From an uncultured Clostridia bacterium (GTDB taxonomy: Bacteria > Bacillota > Clostridia > Christensenellales > CAG-138): a stretch of DNA of 64,000 bases. Below the pieces are notes generated by a model. That model saw nothing but the letters and a program-made list of their open reading frames with translations. It ran no database searches and was not told the origin of the DNA. Where the stretch lies: assembly GCA_947168855.1 (NCBI GenBank), contig CAMVNO010000007.1, positions 1 to 64,000 of the forward strand, written 5' to 3'. Of this stretch, positions 25,963 through 33,472 are shown piece after piece; position 1 is the stretch's first letter, and every line of letters begins with the position of its first letter. The translations under genes and the position numbers were made by a program.

Positions 25963-28900
25963 TCAGTGCAGGTTCAGTTCGTCGTTATCCTTCAACTCTG
26001 CCAGTAGTTTTGTCTTGATCGCAGAAAGCACCTTATCCACATCCTCCGCAGACGTAATTTTCTTGTTCGCAACCGGAATGCAGTCGATTATGCTGACCTT
26101 TTTGGAACGGACCGGATGCACAGCACCTTCGCTCAACACCTGCGCTACAAACTTACGGAAGCCACTGAGAGAGTTTGCACTGGCAGTAATGTAAGAATCC
26201 ATGTTCGGAGTGGTCTTTGAGAGACTACCCAGCCATGAATCGTATTGAGAGGACAGATCGTCCGCCTTCTCCTGCAGCTTTTCTCTCTGAATATCCGTAA
26301 GATCCTGCATCAGAGCTTCATGCAGTTCAGAGAAAATAGCGTCATGGTCCCTGTTCAGCTTGGATACTGTGCCTTTATACTTATCCTCCAGAATCTTTTC
26401 CTTTATCTCACTTGCTTGGAAGACGAGGTCTGCCAGTTCGTTCATCTTCTTGAATGGGAGTTCCATAGAAACAATGGCACTCATCCGCTCCACGACCGGC
26501 TGCAGGCGACTCAGATCCTCCAACAGGCAGTTGGCATTGAACCAATCAATGATCGCCGTTGCGTCAGCATAAGTCTTCTGCTGATGACTTCCTTCTTTAT
26601 AGAACGCCTCCAGTTGCTCCAGCGTCTCAGCCTTATCATCGAGGCTGTCCTTGCGTGCGATGATTTCATTGAAGATCGTCAGCGTATCACTTGATTTCAG
26701 GATAGCGTTGAAATCGTTATAGATCTCTGCGGCAACTTTTGCTCCGGCATAATCGGACCCGTATTTAGTCTTCAAATCAGACAGGAACTGGCGCTTACGC
26801 TCAAAGAAGCTAACGACCCCATCCTTAAGCGCTGATTCATCCAGCGGCAGGTTCTCGGAGTAAATGTCGTTCATAATCCGTTTGACGGAGTAGAGGATGG
26901 TTTCATCGACAACTTCCTTCGGACGAACAACCATAGTATCCGTATTTGCTTTTCGGGACAGGTCGTTTTTGAAGCTGTTATTCTTTTCATCCACGACGTT
27001 ATCGTGAATAAGAACCTGAAGTGCATTATGCTTCCAAAGCGCACCTACCATGCCGAGTATATCCAGATCCCGCCAGCCATAAGGCTTTTTGGAGAAGAAG
27101 TCCAACAGGCTCTTCACCGTAGTCTTCCGCAAGAGGCGTTTATCATCCTTGACCTTCTCGAGGATTTCATCGTATGCACCCTTGTTGGCGTCAGTGGAGA
27201 TATCAAACATGGAAATGCTGCCATCGCTCAACATCGAGAAGATGGATTTCTGATCGTTGTAGAAATAGGTGACTAAGCCAAGCTTGAAGTAATCCCGCTT
27301 AACCATTTCTTTCAGAGCGTCCTGCATGCGGTCCTTGCCGTCCTTCGGCTTGATATCCAGCTGGACTCCGGCCAGATAGATCGGTGCAGTACGCAGGCTT
27401 GTGCGAATAATATCCTCGGCTCGTTTGATGCGATCAGACATTTCCGCAGATTTCTTGCTCATGATCTCCGTCAAAGCAGCCGACATGCTGGCACTGTTGT
27501 TACGACGGAAAGTGGCTATCTTGTTGGCTCGGATGAGCTCATCAATGAAACCGCCCTCGGACAAGTCAATAAGAATTGCGTTATCCCGAATGGACTCGGT
27601 CTGGAACATGGAGGCTGACTTTGTACCCGAGAACTGCGTGATCACTTTGATTGTAAGGTTGTCCTGTCCGGCAGAGCCCTTGGACTCGCTATCCACATAC
27701 CGGTTCAGGCCGAAATCATAGCGGCCTTCATAACGATACTTGTTGCTTTCCAGAACCTTGTCGTAAATGATGTCCAGAATGGTTCGCTGAACTTCACCCT
27801 CGTTATAAGCGGAGTTGTTGATCTGCTTATTCACGTCCTGCTCAGCGTTGGTAAGGAAGTCATACTCCTCGCCGTTCTTCTGAATAAGAGTTTCATCCTC
27901 CAAACGCTTGAGGGAATCAAAGATACGGGCCTTGAGGGAGGCTTTATCTTCATTAATACTTTCGACCATCATGGTGGCAAGCCGGTCGATCGTAGCAGGC
28001 ATATCCTTCACATGCTTTACCATGAAGAGAATACGCAGCACACGAATATCAAATGCATCCAGACTGGCCTTGCGCTCTGCGTTGGAGAACACGGTCTTTA
28101 TGTCGTAATCGATAAATTGCTCGATGGTCTGGTAGAAGCTGTCAAACGGAATCAGAATGCCGGATTCCATATCCGCACTTTTCTTTGCAGAAGTCTGGAA
28201 AGCATCCAGTAGAGAGCGTTCGTTTTGAGAAAGGTGCTTGCCTTCACTCATGCCGTGCTCACGGATGGATTCGAACACCTTCTGCAACAGCTCGAACTGA
28301 TAGGAGACGAAAGGATATACGTCCTTGAATTCTTCCGCATCCTTATATCCGGACCATGTGGGCTTCGCCTGAAACAGAATCAGATTGGAAAGCTTGCTGC
28401 TGTTGGCCTCGTACAATGCCTTCAACGGAGTAACGGCAGTATCCTTTTTCTCCAGAATACGCTTCTTGATAACCTCGTCTGCGTTGGCTCCGGAGAGCAG
28501 GAGACGGGTGTTGAAGCGACCCTGAATCTTGGAGAAGTCCTGCTGCTTGTCCTTGGTGCTGTCAATCATCGCTTTCAGCTCTTGCTGAGAGGTTACAACA
28601 ACCCATGCCTGACCACGGCAGTATTTGCCCAGATCTTCTACGCAGGTCTGGAGGTTTAGCATCAGCTGGGTATTATCACCAATAAACTGGCCGACCTCGT
28701 CCATCAGGAAGATGACGCGGGTCTTGTAGGTCTGACAGTACTTATTGACGATCTTCGCAAATTCCTCTGTAGTATTGGTATAGTTCCGGGTCTGGTCTTC
28801 CACGAAGGCCTTCGCGCTTTCTTCGGTCATGCCGCGTACAGAAACAAGAGCCTTGATGATATAATCCCGGTTCAGGAGGGCCTTAGCTCTCGTCTGATGC

Positions 28901-29478
28901 CAGTTGCGATTAGAGACACGCTCAAACTCCTCGACGAATTCCTCCAGTTTGCCTTCTTCGTCCATCGTCCGCTCCAGATCCGCAACCCAAGGACTGGAAC
29001 CACAGTATCCAACGGATTCATTGAAGGCGCGAAGCATAATGTCCATGATCGCCTGTGTTTTGGACTTGGAGTCAGACTTCGCCTTACTATCAATGTTGAA
29101 AAGCACTACCTTATTGTTGGCCTTTGCGCTCGTTCTAATATCGGCAAGAACCAGTTCATCCTTGATCTTATCTTTGAAGTAATCCGCAGCCCGTACACCA
29201 GCTACTTCCTCGTTCTCAAGGATGTACCCCAGAATCTTCAGGAAGTGCGATTTACCTGAACCAAAGAAGCCAGTGATCCAAACGCCCATCTTTTCGGTCG
29301 GCATTGTAATGGATTCCCGATACCTGCGGAAAAATGTGCGGAAGGATTTCGTGATTTCATCGGTACAGACGTATTCTTCGAGCTCCTGCCATTTCTGCTC
29401 TTCGTCCTCGTTGCCAATCGTCACAACGCCTTGAATGGAGCGACCGATATCTTTCTTAAAAAGGTCCTTAATAATCAT
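25963..29478 (-). CDS. brxC: BREX P-loop ATPase BrxC
   Basis: 1171 residues from the ATG at 29478 (AAGGAG 8 bases upstream); a longer frame exists, but it runs through brxB. Walker A is GVWITGFFGSGKSHFLKILG (GFFGSGKS 70-77), and RVIFLMDEVGQFIGDN is Walker B. The long helical C-terminal half is typical of BrxC/PglY, a large ATPase that works with PglZ and PglX. The start overlaps the brxB stop by 11 bases. Confidence 0.95.
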   Translation of the reverse strand: MIIKDLFKKDIGRSIQGVVTIGNEDEEQKWQELEEYVCTDEITKSFRTFFRRYRESITMPTEKMGVWITGFFGSGKSHFLKILGYILENEEVAGVRAADYFKDKIKDELVLADIRTSAKANNKVVLFNIDSKAKSDSKSKTQAIMDIMLRAFNESVGYCGSSPWVADLERTMDEEGKLEEFVEEFERVSNRNWHQTRAKALLNRDYIIKALVSVRGMTEESAKAFVEDQTRNYTNTTEEFAKIVNKYCQTYKTRVIFLMDEVGQFIGDNTQLMLNLQTCVEDLGKYCRGQAWVVVTSQQELKAMIDSTKDKQQDFSKIQGRFNTRLLLSGANADEVIKKRILEKKDTAVTPLKALYEANSSKLSNLILFQAKPTWSGYKDAEEFKDVYPFVSYQFELLQKVFESIREHGMSEGKHLSQNERSLLDAFQTSAKKSADMESGILIPFDSFYQTIEQFIDYDIKTVFSNAERKASLDAFDIRVLRILFMVKHVKDMPATIDRLATMMVESINEDKASLKARIFDSLKRLEDETLIQKNGEEYDFLTNAEQDVNKQINNSAYNEGEVQRTILDIIYDKVLESNKYRYEGRYDFGLNRYVDSESKGSAGQDNLTIKVITQFSGTKSASMFQTESIRDNAILIDLSEGGFIDELIRANKIATFRRNNSASMSAALTEIMSKKSAEMSDRIKRAEDIIRTSLRTAPIYLAGVQLDIKPKDGKDRMQDALKEMVKRDYFKLGLVTYFYNDQKSIFSMLSDGSISMFDISTDANKGAYDEILEKVKDDKRLLRKTTVKSLLDFFSKKPYGWRDLDILGMVGALWKHNALQVLIHDNVVDEKNNSFKNDLSRKANTDTMVVRPKEVVDETILYSVKRIMNDIYSENLPLDESALKDGVVSFFERKRQFLSDLKTKYGSDYAGAKVAAEIYNDFNAILKSSDTLTIFNEIIARKDSLDDKAETLEQLEAFYKEGSHQQKTYADATAIIDWFNANCLLEDLSRLQPVVERMSAIVSMELPFKKMNELADLVFQASEIKEKILEDKYKGTVSKLNRDHDAIFSELHEALMQDLTDIQREKLQEKADDLSSQYDSWLGSLSKTTPNMDSYITASANSLSGFRKFVAQVLSEGAVHPVRSKKVSIIDCIPVANKKITSAEDVDKVLSAIKTKLLAELKDNDELNLH

Positions 29479-30073
29479 TTGCGATTCTCCTTTCCACAAG
29501 CGGGAATGCCCTGTAATAGTTATCGTCATCCAGACGTTCAAAAAGGCGAAGCGTCATGGCATTCTTGACTTCATACCTGCCGGGGTACATCATCACCACC
29601 GGATTGTTTCGGAATATGCTTTGCAGATTGTTCAGGATGGTGTGACTTCGGATAATGGGGAAGGCTTTTCCTACGCCAGTTATCAGTACTATCGACTTAC
29701 CGTCATCCGGAACACCGAGCTTGAACTTTTCAAGGAAGCTGTTCTCATCTTCCTCCACGGAAAGGAGAGGTTGGAACACTTCTCGTAACAGCAGGTCCTT
29801 CTCGTAGTCGGACTCCATTCGTTGGATGTCTTCCAGATAACCTTCTTCCTCAATGATGTCCAGCATCATTTCATACAGGTCGAATTCGACAATAGCCGTG
29901 TTCCTTGATTTGAGCTTCTTGACTTCCTTGCGAATGAGCAACTCATCCTTGGGGTTATAGTCGAAAATGTAGAATTTCAAATCGTTTGCGGTCCCATACC
30001 GAGTTAAGGAGGAAACGCTGATCATCCGATCTTCCAGATCTACAAAACGCTCATTCAGTGTTCTTTCTGCCAT
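29468..30073 (-). CDS. brxB: BREX protein BrxB (DUF1788)
   Basis: About 201 residues from the ATG at 30073 (GGGAGGTG upstream), starting MAERTLNERFVDLEDRMISV. The features SLTRYGTANDLKFYIFDYNP, SIVLITGVGKAFPIIRSHTI and NPVVMMYPGRYE match DUF1788, the BrxB family of type I BREX. Its biochemical role is not settled; it is required for function in characterised systems. It sits 5 bases after brxA. Confidence 0.93.
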   Translation of the reverse strand: MAERTLNERFVDLEDRMISVSSLTRYGTANDLKFYIFDYNPKDELLIRKEVKKLKSRNTAIVEFDLYEMMLDIIEEEGYLEDIQRMESDYEKDLLLREVFQPLLSVEEDENSFLEKFKLGVPDDGKSIVLITGVGKAFPIIRSHTILNNLQSIFRNNPVVMMYPGRYEVKNAMTLRLFERLDDDNYYRAFPLVERRIANDY

Positions 30074-30078
30074 TACGT

Positions 30079-30678
30079 TCACCTCCCGAGCATGGCCTGC
30101 AGATATTCCTTATCCCCGATAGAGGCGATATACTCCTCGACGTTCGGGTGGATCATCATGCGCTCGACTTTGATAGTTCGACGTTCCCGGATACCAAGCC
30201 CGGAGTCCACTAAAATATTGCGATAGCCTTTTGTTAGGCAATGCAGGGTGAAATCTCCCCATTTTGCTACGATGAGGTCACTCTGCTTTTTAACGGCAAA
30301 GAAGTTATCGAAGTCATCAATAGAGAGGTAATGCTTATCACCAAGCAATGCTTCCCGGTAGATCTCGGCCATGAAGTCAAAGAAAAGTGTATCCGTTTTT
30401 GCAATGGAATAGGCCAGAATGAACTTCGATGTTGCGACATCACCGTTATAAAACTCTGACAATAGATAGGGATCAAGGGCGGAGAGCCTGCCATAAATCA
30501 CGTTCGTAATCTCGCGTCTGCGATCCGGAGACTCAATTTCTATATAGTTGTTTGTGTAGCATTCTTCGTAGATTTCGCTGTATTCTTTGCCGTCAAGCAT
30601 CAGCTTCGCCATCTTCTTGGCGATAGGATACTTGAATGGCGTTTTCTTTATTGCGGAAGAATATGGCTTCCTGTTCAT
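30079..30678 (-). CDS. brxA: BREX protein BrxA (DUF1819)
   Basis: 199 residues from the ATG at 30678 (GGAGGT 6 bases upstream), starting MNRKPYSSAIKKTPFKYPIA. The pattern YGRLSALDPYLLSEFYNGD followed by TSKFILAYSIAKTDTLFFDF is the DUF1819 signature. BrxA is a small helical DNA-binding protein of the NusB-like fold. It is the first gene of the operon and follows a consensus promoter with a leader of about 30 bases. Confidence 0.94.
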   Translation of the reverse strand: MNRKPYSSAIKKTPFKYPIAKKMAKLMLDGKEYSEIYEECYTNNYIEIESPDRRREITNVIYGRLSALDPYLLSEFYNGDVATSKFILAYSIAKTDTLFFDFMAEIYREALLGDKHYLSIDDFDNFFAVKKQSDLIVAKWGDFTLHCLTKGYRNILVDSGLGIRERRTIKVERMMIHPNVEEYIASIGDKEYLQAMLGR

Positions 30679-30715
30679 GCAAATACCTCCGTACAGGTAG
30701 AGTCCTACAGGAAGC

Positions 30716-30744
30716 ATTATAACAGTCGGAGGCCAATTTGTCAA
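30716..30744 (-). promoter_or_regulatory. Consensus sigma-70/A promoter of the BREX operon
   Basis: On the minus strand TTGACA (30739-30744), a 17-base spacer and TATAAT (30716-30721), both perfect consensus. The predicted start near 30709 leaves about 30 bases before brxA. There is no obvious operator overlap, so strong constitutive expression is expected unless the seventh gene or another regulator acts. Confidence 0.85.
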
Positions 30745-30828
30745 TAAAAAGCGTTCCGTTTCAGATGCAAATACTAATTTCAGAAATAATATAAAATATA
30801 CCGGACCGCTCCGGTTGCATTACCCCCA

Positions 30829-30993
30829 TCTTGCACACGAAATACCCATCTCGTACACGATTACCCCTTCTCGCACACGAAATGCCTATCTCGCACACGA
30901 TTTCAAAGTGGGGTTTTATACCAAAATTGCAGAAGTCCTCGGCAAAATGCTCTGTCGGGGACTTTGTTTATAATGCAAAACGTGTGCAAGAAG
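30829..30993. repeat. Iteron array, left copy (4 units plus one inverted unit)
   Basis: Four units of TCTCGCACACGA (first two with single changes) start at 30829, 30849, 30869 and 30889, exactly 20 bp apart. The linkers alternate between an AATACCC type and a TTACCCC type. An inverted, partly diverged unit CGTGTGCAAGAAG lies at 30981-30993. The same architecture recurs at 32763-33019. I do not recognise the family. Confidence 0.8.
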
Positions 30994-31012
30994 CAGGAAA
31001 AGCCCACGCCAC

Positions 31013-31084
31013 AAGGACTTTTTCACATGGGAGGGGTGCAAAAAAGAAGGACCCTAATTGTATCCAAATTAGAGTCCTTCTATG
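31013..31084. repeat. 72-bp direct repeat, left copy, containing a terminator
   Basis: Identical over 72 bases to 33039-33110. It contains the hairpin AAGGAC.CTAATT / AATTAG.GTCCTT, which on the minus strand is followed by CTTTTTTG, an intrinsic terminator. In the right copy this terminator serves tRNA-Leu; here no tRNA precedes it, so it looks like a duplicated tRNA-downstream flank left by an insertion. Confidence 0.85.
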
Positions 31085-31220
31085 ATCCGATAAGCCAAAA
31101 CACTAATAATGATACAAACCATTGTATTTTGCTGATTTTTAAACTAAACTCATTTTCGATACAATGCTATGAAATAGGGCTAAATTTGCATAAATCACTT
31201 TTTTCAGTCGCTGGTGATCA

Positions 31221-32195
31221 ATGGAAAGATCAGTTGAAGTCATAAAAAGCGATTACCACCTACCTCGTCTGTATAAGCGGGTGGCAATCTATTGCCGGGT
31301 CAGCAGTAAAACAGCTGCCCAGCTGGCCAGTTTGTCGGCCCAGGTTTCTGGCTTAGTAAAAATGCTCTCTACGCATCTCAATCTTACGCTTGTGGATACA
31401 TATATCGATTTTGATAGCGGAGAAAATTCCGACAGACCAGAGTTGAAGCGGATGCTTTCAGATGCAGGGGAGAATCATTTTGATGAAGTATATACGAAAA
31501 GTGTCAGCCGCTTCGGAAGAGATACGGAAGATACTCTCATTACTGTTAGAGAATTAAAGAAAAACCATGTCAGGGTGATTTTTTGTGTGGAAGGGATTGA
31601 TTCCTTCAGTCCGGATGGTGAATTCTGGATATCGATCAGCGCAGCATTTGCGCAGGAGGATAATAAATCAAGACGAGAAAACCAGATATGGGCAGTAAAA
31701 AAACGTTTGGAAGATGGAACGTCAGAATTATATTCGCGCGTCACATATGGGTATAGAAAGAATAGAGACGGTGTGATTGACATAGATAAAGATCAAGCAG
31801 AGACAGTCCAATTGATATATACAGAATATCTGAAAGGTGCCAGCGTCCTGGGAGTCCAGAGACTTCTTCATGAGAAGGGGATCCCGTCTTCGCGAGGAAT
31901 GGGAATATGGAGCAAATGTTCGATTGAACATGTTCTTTCGAACGAAAAATACATAGGGGACGTGATAGCGAGGAAGACGATTGCGTCTTCTTTCAAAGGG
32001 CACAAACGGATCCGGAATGAGACGGAACCACGATATCTTTATGATTCCGGATTTCCCGTGATTATTTCGAGAGAAATGTTTGAGGCCGTTCAGTTGGAAC
32101 GAAAGCGCAGATCTAATATAGTTGTAGATGAATCCGGTACACACAGGAAAAGCACCCATTACAGTTCGAAGAAAAAAGGAAAGACGGATGCGTAG
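31221..32195 (+). CDS. Serine recombinase (resolvase/integrase family)
   Basis: 324 residues from the ATG at 31221. The catalytic domain begins RVAIYCRVSSKTAAQLASLS, with the nucleophile Ser in CRVSS, then YIDFDSGENSDRPELKRML and VSRFGRDTEDTL. A Recombinase domain follows (VTYGYRKN..., RLLHEKGIPSSRGMGIWSKC, VLSNEKYIGDV). The C-terminal zinc ribbon and coiled coil of full large serine integrases (often 450-550 residues) are missing or short; the protein ends in a basic tail. It lies between two copies of the iteron/terminator module next to tRNA-Leu, so it is the likely mover of this segment. Confidence 0.88.
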   Translation: MERSVEVIKSDYHLPRLYKRVAIYCRVSSKTAAQLASLSAQVSGLVKMLSTHLNLTLVDTYIDFDSGENSDRPELKRMLSDAGENHFDEVYTKSVSRFGRDTEDTLITVRELKKNHVRVIFCVEGIDSFSPDGEFWISISAAFAQEDNKSRRENQIWAVKKRLEDGTSELYSRVTYGYRKNRDGVIDIDKDQAETVQLIYTEYLKGASVLGVQRLLHEKGIPSSRGMGIWSKCSIEHVLSNEKYIGDVIARKTIASSFKGHKRIRNETEPRYLYDSGFPVIISREMFEAVQLERKRRSNIVVDESGTHRKSTHYSSKKKGKTDA

Positions 32196-32271
32196 TAAAG
32201 AAAAACGACTGCTTGCTGTGGAGCAAGAGGTAACAACACATAGACAAATCGGTGTTGAAGGAGAAGGAGAT

Positions 32272-32706
32272 ATGGTAAGAAATATTCAGATTCAAGATGC
32301 ACAAGACTTGGAGTATATATGCAAAATGTCTTTGGGCCACGAAACGACAGCCGCGCTTCTCGAACAACGCATCAAGGAGTTATCCAACAACTCCAACTAC
32401 TCTCTTTTAGTGTACGAAGATGACGCTACACGTCAGGTTTTAGGATTCCTCCAAGCTGAACAGTACAATCTGCTTTATGGTGGCAATGGCTGGAATATCA
32501 TTGCTCTGGCTGTTTCTCCAGAGGTACAGCAACAGGGCATAGGGAAACAACTCCTCACCGCGATGGAAGATCGGGCGTCGAAGGAAGGGTATTCGTTCAT
32601 TCGACTGAACTGCAATATTACTCGCACGAATGCACATATCTTCTATCAGCACAAGGGTTATTCTTGCGACAAAGTACAAAAACGTTTTATAAAAGCCATC
32701 GGATAG
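32272..32706 (+). CDS. GNAT family N-acetyltransferase
   Basis: 144 residues. I chose the ATG at 32272, with GGAGAAGGAG just upstream; a longer frame overlaps the recombinase. The acetyl-CoA loop is seen as IIALAVSPEVQQQGIGKQLL (Q-x-x-G-I-G-K), followed by RLNCNITRTNAHIFYQHKGY, the usual GNAT C-terminal pattern. The substrate is unknown. It forms a two-gene unit with the recombinase inside the duplicated flanks and may be cargo or a toxin/antitoxin-like stabiliser; the second idea is speculative. Confidence 0.85.
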   Translation: MVRNIQIQDAQDLEYICKMSLGHETTAALLEQRIKELSNNSNYSLLVYEDDATRQVLGFLQAEQYNLLYGGNGWNIIALAVSPEVQQQGIGKQLLTAMEDRASKEGYSFIRLNCNITRTNAHIFYQHKGYSCDKVQKRFIKAIG

Positions 32707-32762
32707 CCAATATTATCTGATAAGGCTGTAGTACTACAAATTCCAGTTTGTCGCGTTGGGCT

Positions 32763-33019
32763 TCTCGCACACGATTACCCCTATCTCGCACACGAAATAC
32801 CCATCTCGCACACGATTACCCCATCTCGCACACGAAATGCCCATCTCGCACACGATTACCCCTATCTCGTACACGATTTACCCCTTCTCGTACACGATTA
32901 CCCCCATCTCGCACACGAGTTCAAAGTCGGTCAGGATGGGTTTTTACTGTAAATGATAGAAAACTGGCTGGATGAGCATGAAGGAAAAGACCATCCAAGC
33001 AACAAATCGTGTGCGAGAA
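32763..33019. repeat. Iteron array, right copy (8 units plus one inverted unit)
   Basis: Eight TCTCG(C/T)ACACGA units start at 32763, 32784, 32804, 32824, 32844, 32865, 32886 and 32907 (20-21 bp apart). Linkers mostly alternate between the AATACCCA and TTACCCC types. After about 90 bases an exact inverted unit TCGTGTGCGAGA is at 33008-33019. Frames that read through the array give low-complexity peptides and are not genes. Two helical turns per unit suggests a protein-binding array, as at plasmid origins or recombination sites. Confidence 0.85.
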
Positions 33020-33038
33020 GCCGAAAAACCCATAATAT

Positions 33039-33110
33039 AAGGACTTTTTCACATGGGAGGGGTGCAAAAAAGAAGGACCCTAATTGTATCCAAATTAGAG
33101 TCCTTCTATG
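33039..33110 (-). terminator. 72-bp direct repeat, right copy: terminator of tRNA-Leu
   Basis: Same 72 bases as 31013-31084. Read leftward from the tRNA, the hairpin AAGGACTCTAATT / AATTAGGGTCCTT is followed by CTTTTTTG, so this is the native intrinsic terminator of the tRNA-Leu transcript. It abuts the encoded CCA end of the tRNA. Confidence 0.85.
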
Positions 33111-33196
33111 GTGCCGGAAGTGGGACTCGAACCCACACGGGGTATTAGCCCAGCGGATTTTGAGTCCGCCACGTCTGCCAATTCCATCATTCCGGC
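33109..33196 (-). tRNA. tRNA-Leu(CAA)
   Basis: Class II tRNA of 85 nt plus an encoded CCA. The acceptor stem GCCGGAA pairs with TTCCGGC, with discriminator A. The anticodon stem GCGGA/TCCGC encloses the loop CTCAAAA, giving anticodon CAA, which reads UUG. A variable arm (GGGCTAATACCCC region) and the T-arm with GGGTTCGAGTCCC are visible. The 3' half is the likely target of mobile-element integration, since 3'-end copies occur at 15.72 and 15.83 kb. Confidence 0.96.
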
Positions 33197-33335
33197 AAAT
33201 TTGATGTTTCAAAAACGATTTCTCGGAAATCGGAGGTCGATTTGGAGGTCGATTTTGGAAAATCGCAGTTATTCATTTTTCAAAAAGCCCTATTTTACTG
33301 GGTTTTTTGGCACTCGGACGGCAGAGAGCGAATAT

Positions 33336-33376
33336 GATTTTGAGTCCGTCACGTCTGCCAATTCCATCACACCGGC
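33336..33376 (-). pseudogene. 5'-half remnant of a tRNA-Leu(CAA) gene
   Basis: 41 bases match the 5' half of the intact tRNA (acceptor strand, D-arm, anticodon loop) with 3 differences. Past the anticodon loop the sequence no longer pairs, and only a weak T-arm-like TCCGAGT follows. It looks like a tRNA gene broken at the anticodon, as left by integration or imprecise excision. Confidence 0.75.
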
Positions 33377-33435
33377 AAGGTGCTTTTTATTTATAGCATA
33401 AACGCAGAGAAAACGCAAGGGTTTTTTTGACATGC

Positions 33436-33460
33436 AAAAAGCCCCGGGCGAGCCGGGGCA
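33436..33460 (-). terminator. Intrinsic terminator of apt
   Basis: GCCCCGG/CCGGGGC hairpin (33441-33459), followed on the minus strand by TTTTT. It lies 13 bases past the apt stop. Confidence 0.85.
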
Positions 33461-33472
33461 AGCTGCTTTTGA

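Noticed and set aside
15864..30678. DISARM or classical Pgl system
   Set aside because: No DISARM helicase/DUF1998 pair and no PglW kinase; BrxA, BrxB, BrxC and BrxL specify type I BREX.
32756..32975. Frames through the iteron array that read as repeated Ser-His-Thr/Arg-Thr-Arg peptides
   Set aside because: The peptide is low complexity, exists in more than one frame because of the 20-21 bp period, and has no ribosome site; the signal is in the DNA.
30829..33019. CRISPR array with an anti-repeat
   Set aside because: Linkers are 8-9 bp and alternate between two sequences, so there are no unique spacers, and no cas gene is present.
33108..33401. Plus-strand frame across the tRNA-Leu region
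   Set aside because: It is the translated antisense of the tRNA and its remnant; no supported start.
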